Under the pieces are notes generated by a model. The model worked only from the letters and a program-made list of their open reading frames with translations. It was not told the DNA's origin and did not search any database. Shown one piece after another: positions 21,353-28,297 of a stretch of DNA of 35,836 bases. The translations under genes were made by a program, and so were the position numbers. The stretch lies in NCBI GenBank assembly GCA_043777595.1, contig JAYWHT010000080.1:1-35836 (forward strand). Reading direction: 5' to 3'. The DNA comes from JAYVJH01 sp043777595. GTDB taxonomy: Bacteria > Bacteroidota > Bacteroidia > Cytophagales > Spirosomataceae. The first letter of the stretch is position 1, and every line of letters begins with the position of its first letter.

Positions 21353-21459
21353 TTAAGTACTTATTCAAAAGTAATACGGTGTTTTAATTTTGATAACTTA
21401 CTGATTAACAGCATTATATTTAACTCACGACACCGTACTATATACTCACGACTACTTAA
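21353..21459. repeat. 107-bp structured intergenic repeat, copy B
   Basis: Ends TTAAGTA (21353-21359) and TACTTAA (21453-21459). Inner near-stem CAAAAGTAA / TTAATTTTG. It contains ATACGGTGTTTTA and TTACTGATTAACAGC as in copy A, plus a roughly 21-bp internal duplication marked by two ACTCACGAC. Its right arm supplies the stop codon of the converging folA gene. Confidence 0.8.
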
Positions 21460-21944
21460 ATCCGTTCAAAAACTAAAAACGAAAACCGATGGGCATGATG
21501 CTCGTCGGTTTCATGGTTTTGTTGGCTCACTAACCGAAAATCTTTTGGTATTTCTGGAAAAAAAGCATCGCCCTCAAAATCGTCATGTACTATTGTCAGA
21601 TGAATGGTTTGCGCCAACGGTAATACTTGCCTAAATATTTGCTCGCCACCGATTACAAAAACCTCTTCATCGGCCTGACACTTTTCGAGTGCTTCGTCCA
21701 CACTACCAACTCGCTCAAAACCTTCGTCCATCGCAAAATCGGTCTGCCGAGTTATCACAAAGTTGCCTACATCAGAGCCAAGTCTGTCGGGGGTGTCGTA
21801 GCTTTTGCGCCCCATTATCATACGGCAGCCAGTGGTAACTCTAAAAAAATTGTCCCAGTCCAACGGTAAATGCGACCAAGGTAAACGGCCATTGTTGCCA
21901 ATCACTCGGTTTTGAGACATAGCTGCTATCAAAGATATTTTCAT
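21456..21944 (-). CDS. folA: dihydrofolate reductase
   Basis: 162 aa from ATG 21944 (MKISLIAAMSQNRVIG). The frame is open further upstream, but DHFR proteins begin with exactly this strand. Motifs: IGNNGRLPWSHLPLDWDNFFRVTTG with the active-site Asp, IMGRKSYDTP, the NADPH site block VFVIGGEQIFRQVLPLA and IHLTIVHDDFEGDAFFPEI. It reduces dihydrofolate to tetrahydrofolate with NADPH. It is alone on its strand and divergent from panE. The stop codon lies inside the terminal arm of repeat copy B. Confidence 0.95.
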   Translation of the reverse strand: MKISLIAAMSQNRVIGNNGRLPWSHLPLDWDNFFRVTTGCRMIMGRKSYDTPDRLGSDVGNFVITRQTDFAMDEGFERVGSVDEALEKCQADEEVFVIGGEQIFRQVLPLAQTIHLTIVHDDFEGDAFFPEIPKDFRLVSQQNHETDEHHAHRFSFLVFERI

Positions 21945-21977
21945 TTTCAAATAATATGAGTTTCTAACTGTATGCCA

Positions 21978-21985
21978 CAAAAGTA
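21978..21985 (-). promoter_or_regulatory. putative -7 element for folA
   Basis: The minus strand reads TACTTTTG, an exact TAnnTTTG match, 33 bp before the ATG, giving a leader of about 25 nt. No clear -33 element. Confidence 0.4.
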
Positions 21986-22075
21986 ATATCTTTGCCCGAT
22001 TTATGGAGTAAAAAAATCAAAATCCACTTGATTTAGTAAGTCTAAACTTTCACGACAATAATAATTTTATTTAAT

Positions 22076-23020
22076 TTGAAAATATACATACTCGGTGCTG
22101 GCTCTTTGGGGTTGGCTTTTGGGGGTCTTTTGGGCTTATCGGGGCAAGATGTTACGCTTTTGTGCCGAACCCAAACACAGGCCGATGTCATCAATGCCCA
22201 AGGGCTGGATTTGACAATAGACTCACAAATTCAAAATATTGACATCAAAGCGGCTCTAACAAGCGAAGATTTACCAAAAGCAGATTTGATTTTGGTCTTT
22301 GTCAAATCGCAAGATACAGCCATAGCCATTGAGCAGATTTTGAAATTTGTCGATGCCAAAACGATGGTCTTATCGCTCCAAAACGGTATGGGACATGAAG
22401 ATACGATAGCTAAATTTATACCCAAAAACCAAATATTAGGCGGTAAAACTTACGTGGGCGGTCAGCGACTTTCGGCCAATGGTGTACTGATAGGCTATAA
22501 AAATAAGTGTACCGTTGTTGGTGAATTTGATGGTACAAAGTCAGCACGTGTTCAGCAAATTGCGGCTATCTTCAATGAGTCCAACCTTCAAACTGAAATT
22601 AGTACGAATATTTTGGGTACAATGTGGGACAAACTTTTTATAAACGTTGCTACGGGCGCAGTGTCGGGTATTTCGGGGCTTTGTTATGGTGAGTTGTATA
22701 AATCTGACGAATGGCAAAATATTGCCGTTGGTGCAGTAGCCGAAGCCATGCAAATAGCACAAGCTCAAAATATCGACTATACCGTGCCAGACGGACGTGC
22801 GGCTTGGTTGATGGCTGGGGCTGGCTTGCCTTATGACTTCAAAGCCTCGATGTTACAAAGTTTGGAGGCTGGCTACCGTACTGAAATTGATTTTATAAAC
22901 GGGTATGTGGTCAAAAAAGGACTTGAAGCTAATATTCCAACGCCAATCAATCAAACGCTTGTGGCTGCTATGAAAGGGGTTGAAAAGTGGGTATTGTCGA
23001 AAGAGTTGCCAAAAATATAG
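22076..23020 (+). CDS. panE: 2-dehydropantoate 2-reductase family (PanE/ApbA)
   Basis: 314 aa. The start codon is TTG: it is immediately followed by KIYILGAGSLGLAFGGLL, the Rossmann strand that opens this family, and no upstream ATG is in frame. Other family blocks are LILVFVKSQDT, VLSLQNGMGHEDTI, a WDKLFINVATGAVSGI segment with the conserved Lys and Asn, and LQSLEAGYRTEIDFINGYVV. The enzyme reduces ketopantoate with NADPH in pantothenate and CoA synthesis. Paralogues with other 2-oxoacid substrates exist. The AEC transporter gene starts 3 bp after the stop, so the pair forms an operon. Confidence 0.87.
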   Translation: MKIYILGAGSLGLAFGGLLGLSGQDVTLLCRTQTQADVINAQGLDLTIDSQIQNIDIKAALTSEDLPKADLILVFVKSQDTAIAIEQILKFVDAKTMVLSLQNGMGHEDTIAKFIPKNQILGGKTYVGGQRLSANGVLIGYKNKCTVVGEFDGTKSARVQQIAAIFNESNLQTEISTNILGTMWDKLFINVATGAVSGISGLCYGELYKSDEWQNIAVGAVAEAMQIAQAQNIDYTVPDGRAAWLMAGAGLPYDFKASMLQSLEAGYRTEIDFINGYVVKKGLEANIPTPINQTLVAAMKGVEKWVLSKELPKI

Positions 23021-23023
23021 CTT

Positions 23024-23941
23024 ATGAACGCCACAAATCAAGTTTTTGTCATCACTTTTGCCCTTGTTTGTATGGGGTTTTTGCTCAAACAATATAATTT
23101 TATTACTGAAAAAGACGGTAAAATAATTTCTAAGTTTTTGATGCACAGCACATTCCCTGCATTGATGCTTGTATCTACATCAACCCTAAAACTAAATGCT
23201 TCGCTGGCTTACATTCCGCTCTTTGCTGTTGCTTTGGGGCTTTTGATGTTGCTGATTGCATGGTTTTGGCTGTCCGACTACGACAATCGGTTGCGGGGTG
23301 TACTTACGATGGGTGTCGGTGGGTTTAATACAGGCTTATTTGGATTTTCTATTATTGAAGGTCTATTTGGAAAAGAATCGCTTTTGTATGCCATCATGTT
23401 TGATATTGGCAATACTTTCGTTGTGTTTTTTGTGATATACACCATCGGCTGTTATTTTTCTGAAAAACAATCGAGCCAAATAAAACCTTTTACCATTCTA
23501 AAACGAGTATTGAGTCTGCCGCCTGTTTTGGCAATGGTCATAGGATTGATTATTAACGCTTCATCGTGGCAAATGCCAGTAATTATGTTCGATTTTTTAG
23601 AAATTTTGGCCAAAGGTAATAAACCTATCGTATTGCTTTTGATGGGTATTTATTTAAGTTTTGAATTGGACAAAAAAACAATGTTTGCCGTTTCAAAAGT
23701 GCTGTCTATTAGATATTTAGTTGGTTCTTTGGTTGTTGCAGGGCTATATTATTGGCTGCCTAATCAATCAACAATGCGAAGTGTGCTGATGGTTTGTAGT
23801 ATTTTGCCAATCGGTATGACCATCTTGCCGTTTTCGGACGAAATGGACTTTGACTCTCGCATCGCAGGCACAATGCTCAACTTATCGCTCCTCATTAGTT
23901 TTGTCTTGATATGGGCTTTGGCATTGGTTTTGAAATTGTAA
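23024..23941 (+). CDS. AEC-family (auxin efflux carrier-like) transporter
   Basis: 305 aa with about ten hydrophobic helices in two halves. Family features: KIISKFLMHSTFPALMLVSTSTL near the start, GVLTMGVGGFNTGLFGFSIIEGLFG in the middle, and YLVGSLVVAGLYYWLP followed by VCSILPIGMTILPFSDEMDFD near the end, matching the C-terminal bundle of AEC permeases. These export or import small organic acids across the inner membrane. Translationally close to panE (3-bp gap), it may move a 2-oxoacid related to that enzyme; this is inference from position only. Confidence 0.82.
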   Translation: MNATNQVFVITFALVCMGFLLKQYNFITEKDGKIISKFLMHSTFPALMLVSTSTLKLNASLAYIPLFAVALGLLMLLIAWFWLSDYDNRLRGVLTMGVGGFNTGLFGFSIIEGLFGKESLLYAIMFDIGNTFVVFFVIYTIGCYFSEKQSSQIKPFTILKRVLSLPPVLAMVIGLIINASSWQMPVIMFDFLEILAKGNKPIVLLLMGIYLSFELDKKTMFAVSKVLSIRYLVGSLVVAGLYYWLPNQSTMRSVLMVCSILPIGMTILPFSDEMDFDSRIAGTMLNLSLLISFVLIWALALVLKL

Positions 23942-23982
23942 GTAGATGCTTGTTTACTAAAACGACTTTTAGACCACCTGAT

Positions 23983-24591
23983 TTATCTTACTCGCTTGGT
24001 TTGTAGGGCATAATCGTCTATTTTTCCAAACAATATCTTACCGTTTTCGTCTTTGCCTACTTCGGTCGAAGCCCAACTTTCGGCATCAACTTTGAGCCGT
24101 CCCGAAATATAAATCGGCTTACCGCGCCGCTCAGAGTTAAACTTACAGTCATCAACGCTACCCACAAACTGGCCATCGGTACATAGCCATGTGTCGGGGC
24201 AACCTAATGTAGTTTTCAAATCGTTTTGGGTCAATGAGTTTAGAGTGGTGCTATTTTTATAGAAATCAACAAACAGCGAATCGGTCTTGAAAGACATTGC
24301 CTCTGAGGTAATTGTTTTAGATAGTTTGTCATATTTAAAAACATACAATCGCTGCCGATATACCTTGCCGTTGGCTCTGAGCCACTTTACATAAAAAACA
24401 GGCGTATTCAAAAACGACAGTCTCACTGGCATAGCCTCAATGCCTACAATGGCCGTGGGGTCGGTTGGGGTAGTGGTAGCTTGGTAAGTACCCGAAAAAG
24501 TTTTGAGTAATTTTCTAAAATCTCTTTTGGAAGACTGGGCAATACCCAGATATGATGCAAACAGCAAGCAAATCAAGATTGAGTTTTTCAT
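23983..24591 (-). CDS. CpcT/CpeT-like exported protein
   Basis: 202 aa with signal peptide MKNSILICLLFASYLGIAQ. The mature part matches the CpcT/CpeT lyase fold: LLKTFSGTYQAT, YRQRLYVFKYDKL, LKTTLGCPDTWLCTDGQFVGSVDDCKF and SGRLKVDAESWASTEVGKDENGKILFG. In cyanobacteria relatives attach bilins to phycobiliproteins; Bacteroidota have no phycobiliproteins, so the role is unknown and probably periplasmic. A small membrane-protein gene ends 19 bp upstream on the same strand. Confidence 0.75.
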   Translation of the reverse strand: MKNSILICLLFASYLGIAQSSKRDFRKLLKTFSGTYQATTTPTDPTAIVGIEAMPVRLSFLNTPVFYVKWLRANGKVYRQRLYVFKYDKLSKTITSEAMSFKTDSLFVDFYKNSTTLNSLTQNDLKTTLGCPDTWLCTDGQFVGSVDDCKFNSERRGKPIYISGRLKVDAESWASTEVGKDENGKILFGKIDDYALQTKRVR

Positions 24592-24610
24592 CGGTTGTTG
24601 GTTTGGGTAT

Positions 24611-24793
24611 TTAATCGGCAGCCGACTCGTTGATAATCATTCGGATAACTATAAAACACAGTGCAGCGAGGAGTATATACAATATGTAAGGAACGTCCAG
24701 CATGCGGCTTGCATTGTAGCCAGTGTTGTGAAAAACCACAAACGTAACCATGACGAAATACATATAAGGGAAAAGCGTTTTTAGGAGTTTCAT
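24611..24793 (-). CDS. small two-helix membrane protein
   Basis: 60 aa, ATG at 24793. Two helices, LFPYMYFVMVTFVVFHN and VPYILYILLAALCFIVIRMII, joined by TGYNASRMLD. It sits directly upstream of the CpcT/CpeT-like gene on the same strand, with a 19-bp gap. The helical hydrophobic design and tight spacing favour a real gene over chance. No family recognised. Confidence 0.5.
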   Translation of the reverse strand: MKLLKTLFPYMYFVMVTFVVFHNTGYNASRMLDVPYILYILLAALCFIVIRMIINESAAD

Positions 24794-24811
24794 GTTTTTT
24801 TGGTTTGGGTA

Positions 24812-24854
24812 AGTAGTGAATAGTGAAAAACGGATAACGAAAAGTATTATAACA
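24812..24854. repeat. dispersed repeat GTAGTGAATAGTGAAAAA (copy 2)
   Basis: AGTAGTGAATAGTGAAAAAC then GGATAACGAAAAGTATTATAA. Nearly the same string occurs at 29776-29817, and its first half at 4281-4302 on the other strand. Function unknown. Confidence 0.65.
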
Positions 24855-24868
24855 TATTTTAGTCAGTT

Positions 24869-24966
24869 TTGTTCCGTGGCCTGTGTCTTCACAGGACATT
24901 TCCGTTCCATGGCCTGTGTTTCCACAGGACGTTTCCGTGGTCTGTGTCTCACAGACCACGGAAACG
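24869..24966. repeat. array of three related hairpins
   Basis: Three tandem units of about 32 bp. Units 1 and 2 contain CCTGTG-TCTT-CACAGG and CCTGTG-TTTC-CACAGG and are joined by TTCCGT spacers. Unit 3 is a perfect 16-bp stem, GTTTCCGTGGTCTGTG (24931-24946) with its complement at 24950-24965 and loop TCT. It lies between the small membrane-protein gene and the Uma2 gene. Confidence 0.75.
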
Positions 24967-24996
24967 GAATGGGCAAATTAGTACATTGACTTATAT

Positions 24997-25497
24997 TTAT
25001 TCTGCAAAAATTTCGGACAAAGGCAGCTCTATGCCCGTAGCTGGGTCTGAAAGTATCATGCCAGAATTGAAAAATTGGTATTTGCCAATTTCTGAATAAA
25101 CATAAATAGCCTGAAAAGTGGGATTGACCAACCAACAAGATTTGACACCCGCATTGAAATAGCGATTGATTTTTTTGATAAGCTCAGTATCTGTCTGTGA
25201 AGGTGAAATAATTTCGATAGCCGTTAAAGGCATTTGGGTCATACCTATTTGATCGTCAAAAAAATCAATTTTCAATTTTGGATAAATCGCAACATCAGGC
25301 ACGGTATTGGGCTTTTCGGGCATGATGATGTCGATTTCGGACAATACCGTGTAGGTTTTTCGGTAAATCGTTTTTAGTGCAAAGATTAAATTTCCTTGAA
25401 CCATTGAGTGGTTTTTACTTGGCATAGGTTTGTTACGTTCAATTTCGTATTGAGAAATTTCTCGATTTTCTGTTACGGTTTCGACTAATAGTTCCAT
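24997..25497 (-). CDS. Uma2 (DUF820) family endonuclease-like protein
   Basis: 166 aa from ATG 25497; the TTG start at 25521 is rejected. The PD-(D/E)XK fold core of Uma2 proteins is visible: SKNHSMVQGNLIFALKTI, VLSEIDIIMPEKPNTVPDVAIYPKL with the first acidic residue, and PLTAIEIISPSQTDTELIKKINRYFNAGVKSCWLVNP with the ExxSPS..T......K..Y...GV..YW signature. Uma2 proteins are abundant, widely scattered and of unclear biological role. It reads away from GH97 on the same strand, with a TATATTTG promoter element just upstream. Confidence 0.85.
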   Translation of the reverse strand: MELLVETVTENREISQYEIERNKPMPSKNHSMVQGNLIFALKTIYRKTYTVLSEIDIIMPEKPNTVPDVAIYPKLKIDFFDDQIGMTQMPLTAIEIISPSQTDTELIKKINRYFNAGVKSCWLVNPTFQAIYVYSEIGKYQFFNSGMILSDPATGIELPLSEIFAE

Positions 25498-25518
25498 AGT
25501 TCTGCGTATTTTTTTTGA

Positions 25519-25552
25519 CAAATATAATCAACAATTTTCACATCTTTACAAA
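25519..25552 (-). promoter_or_regulatory. putative promoter for the Uma2 gene
   Basis: On the minus strand TTTG (25549-25552), 22 bases, then TATATTTG (25519-25526). It overlaps the 3' end of the GH97 gene and leaves a leader of about 15 nt. Confidence 0.45.
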
Positions 25553-27610
25553 ACTCACGGCACAGCCGCCGCCTTTGGCGAGTTGTAGGTTGAGCGTGCT
25601 TTGGTTGGTAACGGTTATTGTTTCTATGACGTAACTTTCTGGGTTTGTCTGCCAGTTTGCCGTTGGGCTGTCTCTATAAATGGTGGCTTGGTAGGTGGCG
25701 TTATTGTCCAAAAAATCTAATTTAATAGTCGTTTTGCGGCTATTTTCGTCTGTGATTGCTCCCAAAAACCAGTTAGGTTTGCCTTTTTGCTTGCGGACAG
25801 TTGTGATGTAGTCGCCTGGCTCGGCTTCAATGATTCGGGTATCGTCCCAATCTACTGGCACATCTTTGATAAACCGAAAAGCGTCTAAATGTTTGTTAAA
25901 ATTGTCGGGAAAATCGCCTGCCATTTGCAAGGGGCTATAAATCGTAACATACAAAGCCAACTGTTTGGCCAATGTGGTTCGGACACGGGTTTTGCGGCTT
26001 GCATCGTACTGGTTGAGTTGAAAATGAAAGAAGCCTGGTGTGTAGTCCATCGGCCCGCCCATGAGCCTCGTAAAAGGCAAAATCGTTTCGTGTTCGGGTA
26101 CAAGGCCGAGCGTAGGAGCATTGTTAAACTCATTGCCACGAGACGCTTCGTTGGCCAGCCAGTTGGGATAAGTACGGTGCAAGCCCGTGGGGTGAACAGG
26201 CTCGTGGGCTTCGACCATGATTTGGTACTCTGCCGCTTTTTGTGCTACTCGTTCATAATGATTGACCATCGACTGGCTGTCGTGATGCTCGCCTCGTGGA
26301 ATAATCCTGCCCACATAACCCGTCTTGACGGTATTCATGTTGTGGTTTTTCATGAGCTGGTAGGCTTTGTCTATTTGCCGTTCGTAGTTGGCTGTAGAGC
26401 CAGAGGTTTCGTGGTGCATGATAAGCCGCAGACCTTTTTGTTTGGCATAATTTGAAAGCGAATCAAGGTCATAGTCTGAGTAAGGTGTTACGAAATCAAA
26501 CACATTTTCTTTCCAGTTTCCAAACCAATCTTCCCAGCCTTCGTTCCAGCCCTCGACCAACACACCATCAAAACCGTGCAGAGCCGCAAAGTCAATATAC
26601 GTTTTTACGTTGGCCGTATTGGCCCCGTGCTTGCCACCAGCTAACTGCCAAGTAGCTTTGCCAGTGTGCATTTCCCACCACATACCTATAAATTTTTGAG
26701 GCTTTATCCACGATACATCGGTCAATTTAGAGGGCTCGTTGAGGTTCAGAATCGTTTTTGAAGCCAAAATATCAGTCGCTTTGTCGCTCACTATCACCGT
26801 CCGCCAAGGGGTTTTGCAGGGTGTTTGCAAATAGGCTTTGTTGCCTACGGCATCGGGAACAAGGTGTGAAGTGAAGACAAACGTTTTTTTGTCGAGAGTC
26901 AGGTGCATGGCAGGATAATTGACCAACGCCGCCTCGTGAATGTTGATGTATAGGCCGCTGGCGGTTTTCATCATCAGCGGTGTTTGAATGGTATTTGTAC
27001 CAATAACCGTTTTGAGGGCAATGTCTGGCTCACGAGCTGCCGCCCGCACGGCATCAATGTCGCTGAGTTTGGTGGTGTTGTATAGGTATTCGTTGGTGTC
27101 GTAGTCGCCTGGAATCCAGAACGTTTTGTGGTTGGCTGTCATATTAAACTGCGTAAGTTCGTTGGCTACCACAAAGTGTTTGAGATTGGGCTGCTCCCAA
27201 AATTCGTACCTAAAACCTACGCCATCGTCAAAAACCCTGAATGTTATTTTTAGTTTAATCTTTGACTTAGATTTATCTTTTAAAGTCAAAACCAATTCTT
27301 TGTAATGATTCCGAATTTGGCTCACTTCGCCCCAAACTGGCCGCCAAGTATTATCAACGACAGACGAATCAATTGAAATAATATCAAACTGGTTGAGAAC
27401 AATCTGGGGATTACTCAACACAAAACCCAATGAAGATGACTCAATGACAGGCTGGTTTTTGTACTTAATTTGATACAACAATGAGCCGTTTGTATTGTTA
27501 TTAACGCTCAAAACTACCGACTGATTGGGTGATGTGATACTTGCTCTGGGTTGGGCAAAAACTGAAAACGACAGTAATAAAAAAAGAACTAAGCTATTAT
27601 TTTTTTTCAT
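25538..27610 (-). CDS. GH97 glycoside hydrolase (SusB-like alpha-glucosidase)
   Basis: 690 aa from ATG 27610 (MKKNNSLVLFLLLSFSVFAQP), which gives a clean signal peptide; a start 21 bp upstream is less likely. GH97 features: the N-terminal beta-sandwich with SVNNNTNGSLLYQIKYKNQPVI, FRVFDDGVGFRYEF, then the barrel with KFIGMWWEMHTGK, HGFDGVLVEGWNEGWEDWFGNW, LRLIMHHETSG, and the Glu-containing MVEAHEPVHPTGLHRTYPNWLANEASRG calcium/catalytic region. It releases glucose or galactose from alpha-glycosides in the periplasm. It stands alone here: no SusC/D, regulator or other carbohydrate enzyme is adjacent. Confidence 0.93.
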   Translation of the reverse strand: MKKNNSLVLFLLLSFSVFAQPRASITSPNQSVVLSVNNNTNGSLLYQIKYKNQPVIESSSLGFVLSNPQIVLNQFDIISIDSSVVDNTWRPVWGEVSQIRNHYKELVLTLKDKSKSKIKLKITFRVFDDGVGFRYEFWEQPNLKHFVVANELTQFNMTANHKTFWIPGDYDTNEYLYNTTKLSDIDAVRAAAREPDIALKTVIGTNTIQTPLMMKTASGLYINIHEAALVNYPAMHLTLDKKTFVFTSHLVPDAVGNKAYLQTPCKTPWRTVIVSDKATDILASKTILNLNEPSKLTDVSWIKPQKFIGMWWEMHTGKATWQLAGGKHGANTANVKTYIDFAALHGFDGVLVEGWNEGWEDWFGNWKENVFDFVTPYSDYDLDSLSNYAKQKGLRLIMHHETSGSTANYERQIDKAYQLMKNHNMNTVKTGYVGRIIPRGEHHDSQSMVNHYERVAQKAAEYQIMVEAHEPVHPTGLHRTYPNWLANEASRGNEFNNAPTLGLVPEHETILPFTRLMGGPMDYTPGFFHFQLNQYDASRKTRVRTTLAKQLALYVTIYSPLQMAGDFPDNFNKHLDAFRFIKDVPVDWDDTRIIEAEPGDYITTVRKQKGKPNWFLGAITDENSRKTTIKLDFLDNNATYQATIYRDSPTANWQTNPESYVIETITVTNQSTLNLQLAKGGGCAVSFVKM

Positions 27611-27636
27611 TTTGGGGAGACGTAAATTCAATTTTT

Positions 27637-27644
27637 CAAAAATA
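27637..27644 (-). promoter_or_regulatory. putative -7 element for GH97
   Basis: The minus strand reads TATTTTTG, an exact TAnnTTTG match 26 bp before the ATG. It is divergent from the nuoB element 22 bp away. No good -33. Confidence 0.35.
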
Positions 27645-27665
27645 CTATTTTTATTTTTTTAGTGT

Positions 27666-27673
27666 TATATTTG
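27666..27673 (+). promoter_or_regulatory. putative -7 element for nuoB
   Basis: TATATTTG, an exact TAnnTTTG match, ends only 5 bases before the nuoB ATG. If used, the mRNA would be leaderless or nearly so. There is no clear -33 TTG at the expected distance. Confidence 0.35.
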
Positions 27674-27678
27674 TCAAT

Positions 27679-28218
27679 ATGAATTTAACAGAAAATAGAC
27701 TAAAAACAGGAGACGGCGGCATAATAATGACCACCGCCGAAGACCTGCTCAACTGGGCGAGGCTGTCGTCGATATGGCCGATGGGTTTTGGCATTGCTTG
27801 TTGTGCCATTGAAATGATGGGGGCTTTTGCCTCTAATTTTGACTTAGAACGGTTCGGTATTTTTCCACGGCCATCGCCTCGGCAGTCAGACGTAATGATT
27901 GTGGCTGGTACTGTAACTTTCAAAATGGCCGACCGCATCAGACGGCTCTACGAACAAATGCCCGAGCCTCGCTATGTGATTTCGATGGGAAGCTGCTCAA
28001 ACTGTGGCGGACCCTACTGGGAACACGGCTACAATGTAGTAAAAGGTGTGGACAGAATTATACCTGTCGATGTCTATGTACCTGGCTGCCCGCCCCGCCC
28101 CGAGGCGTTGATTGGTGGATTTCTTAAATTACAAGAAAAAATAAGACAAGAACACCCAATTCAAAAACCCGTCAATGTGCCACAGTTGCTGTTAGATGTA
28201 GATAACAAACAAGGCTAA
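27679..28218 (+). CDS. nuoB: NADH-quinone oxidoreductase subunit B
   Basis: 179 aa from ATG 27679 (MNLTENRLKTGDGG); the frame is open upstream into low-complexity sequence that is not NuoB. The four cysteines binding the terminal [4Fe-4S] cluster N2 are present: the adjacent pair in GIACCAIEMM, Cys in SMGSCSNCGG and Cys in YVPGCPPRPEA. NuoB hands electrons to quinone at the junction of the peripheral and membrane arms of complex I. Other nuo genes are not adjacent, unlike the usual nuoA-N order, so this copy is separated from the main operon or is an extra one. Confidence 0.93.
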   Translation: MNLTENRLKTGDGGIIMTTAEDLLNWARLSSIWPMGFGIACCAIEMMGAFASNFDLERFGIFPRPSPRQSDVMIVAGTVTFKMADRIRRLYEQMPEPRYVISMGSCSNCGGPYWEHGYNVVKGVDRIIPVDVYVPGCPPRPEALIGGFLKLQEKIRQEHPIQKPVNVPQLLLDVDNKQG

Positions 28219-28297
28219 AATTTTATAAGTAATTGCGTAAAATTATTTGGGAGTAGAACTACCCACATCTTACATCTTATATCTCACATCTACTCGT

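Noticed and set aside
24869..24966. Possible short CRISPR array
   Set aside because: Units are self-complementary hairpins in direct contact, with no unique spacers and no cas genes.
27541..27678. 46-residue upstream extension of NuoB
   Set aside because: The extra sequence is low-complexity (YYFFSFWG, YYFYFFSV) and overlaps the divergent GH97 start; ATG 27679 gives a normal NuoB length.
28262..28292. Degenerate ACATCTTA/ATATCTCACATCT tandem words before the photolyase gene
   Set aside because: Too short and imperfect to call a repeat array; similar low-complexity strings are common between Bacteroidota genes.
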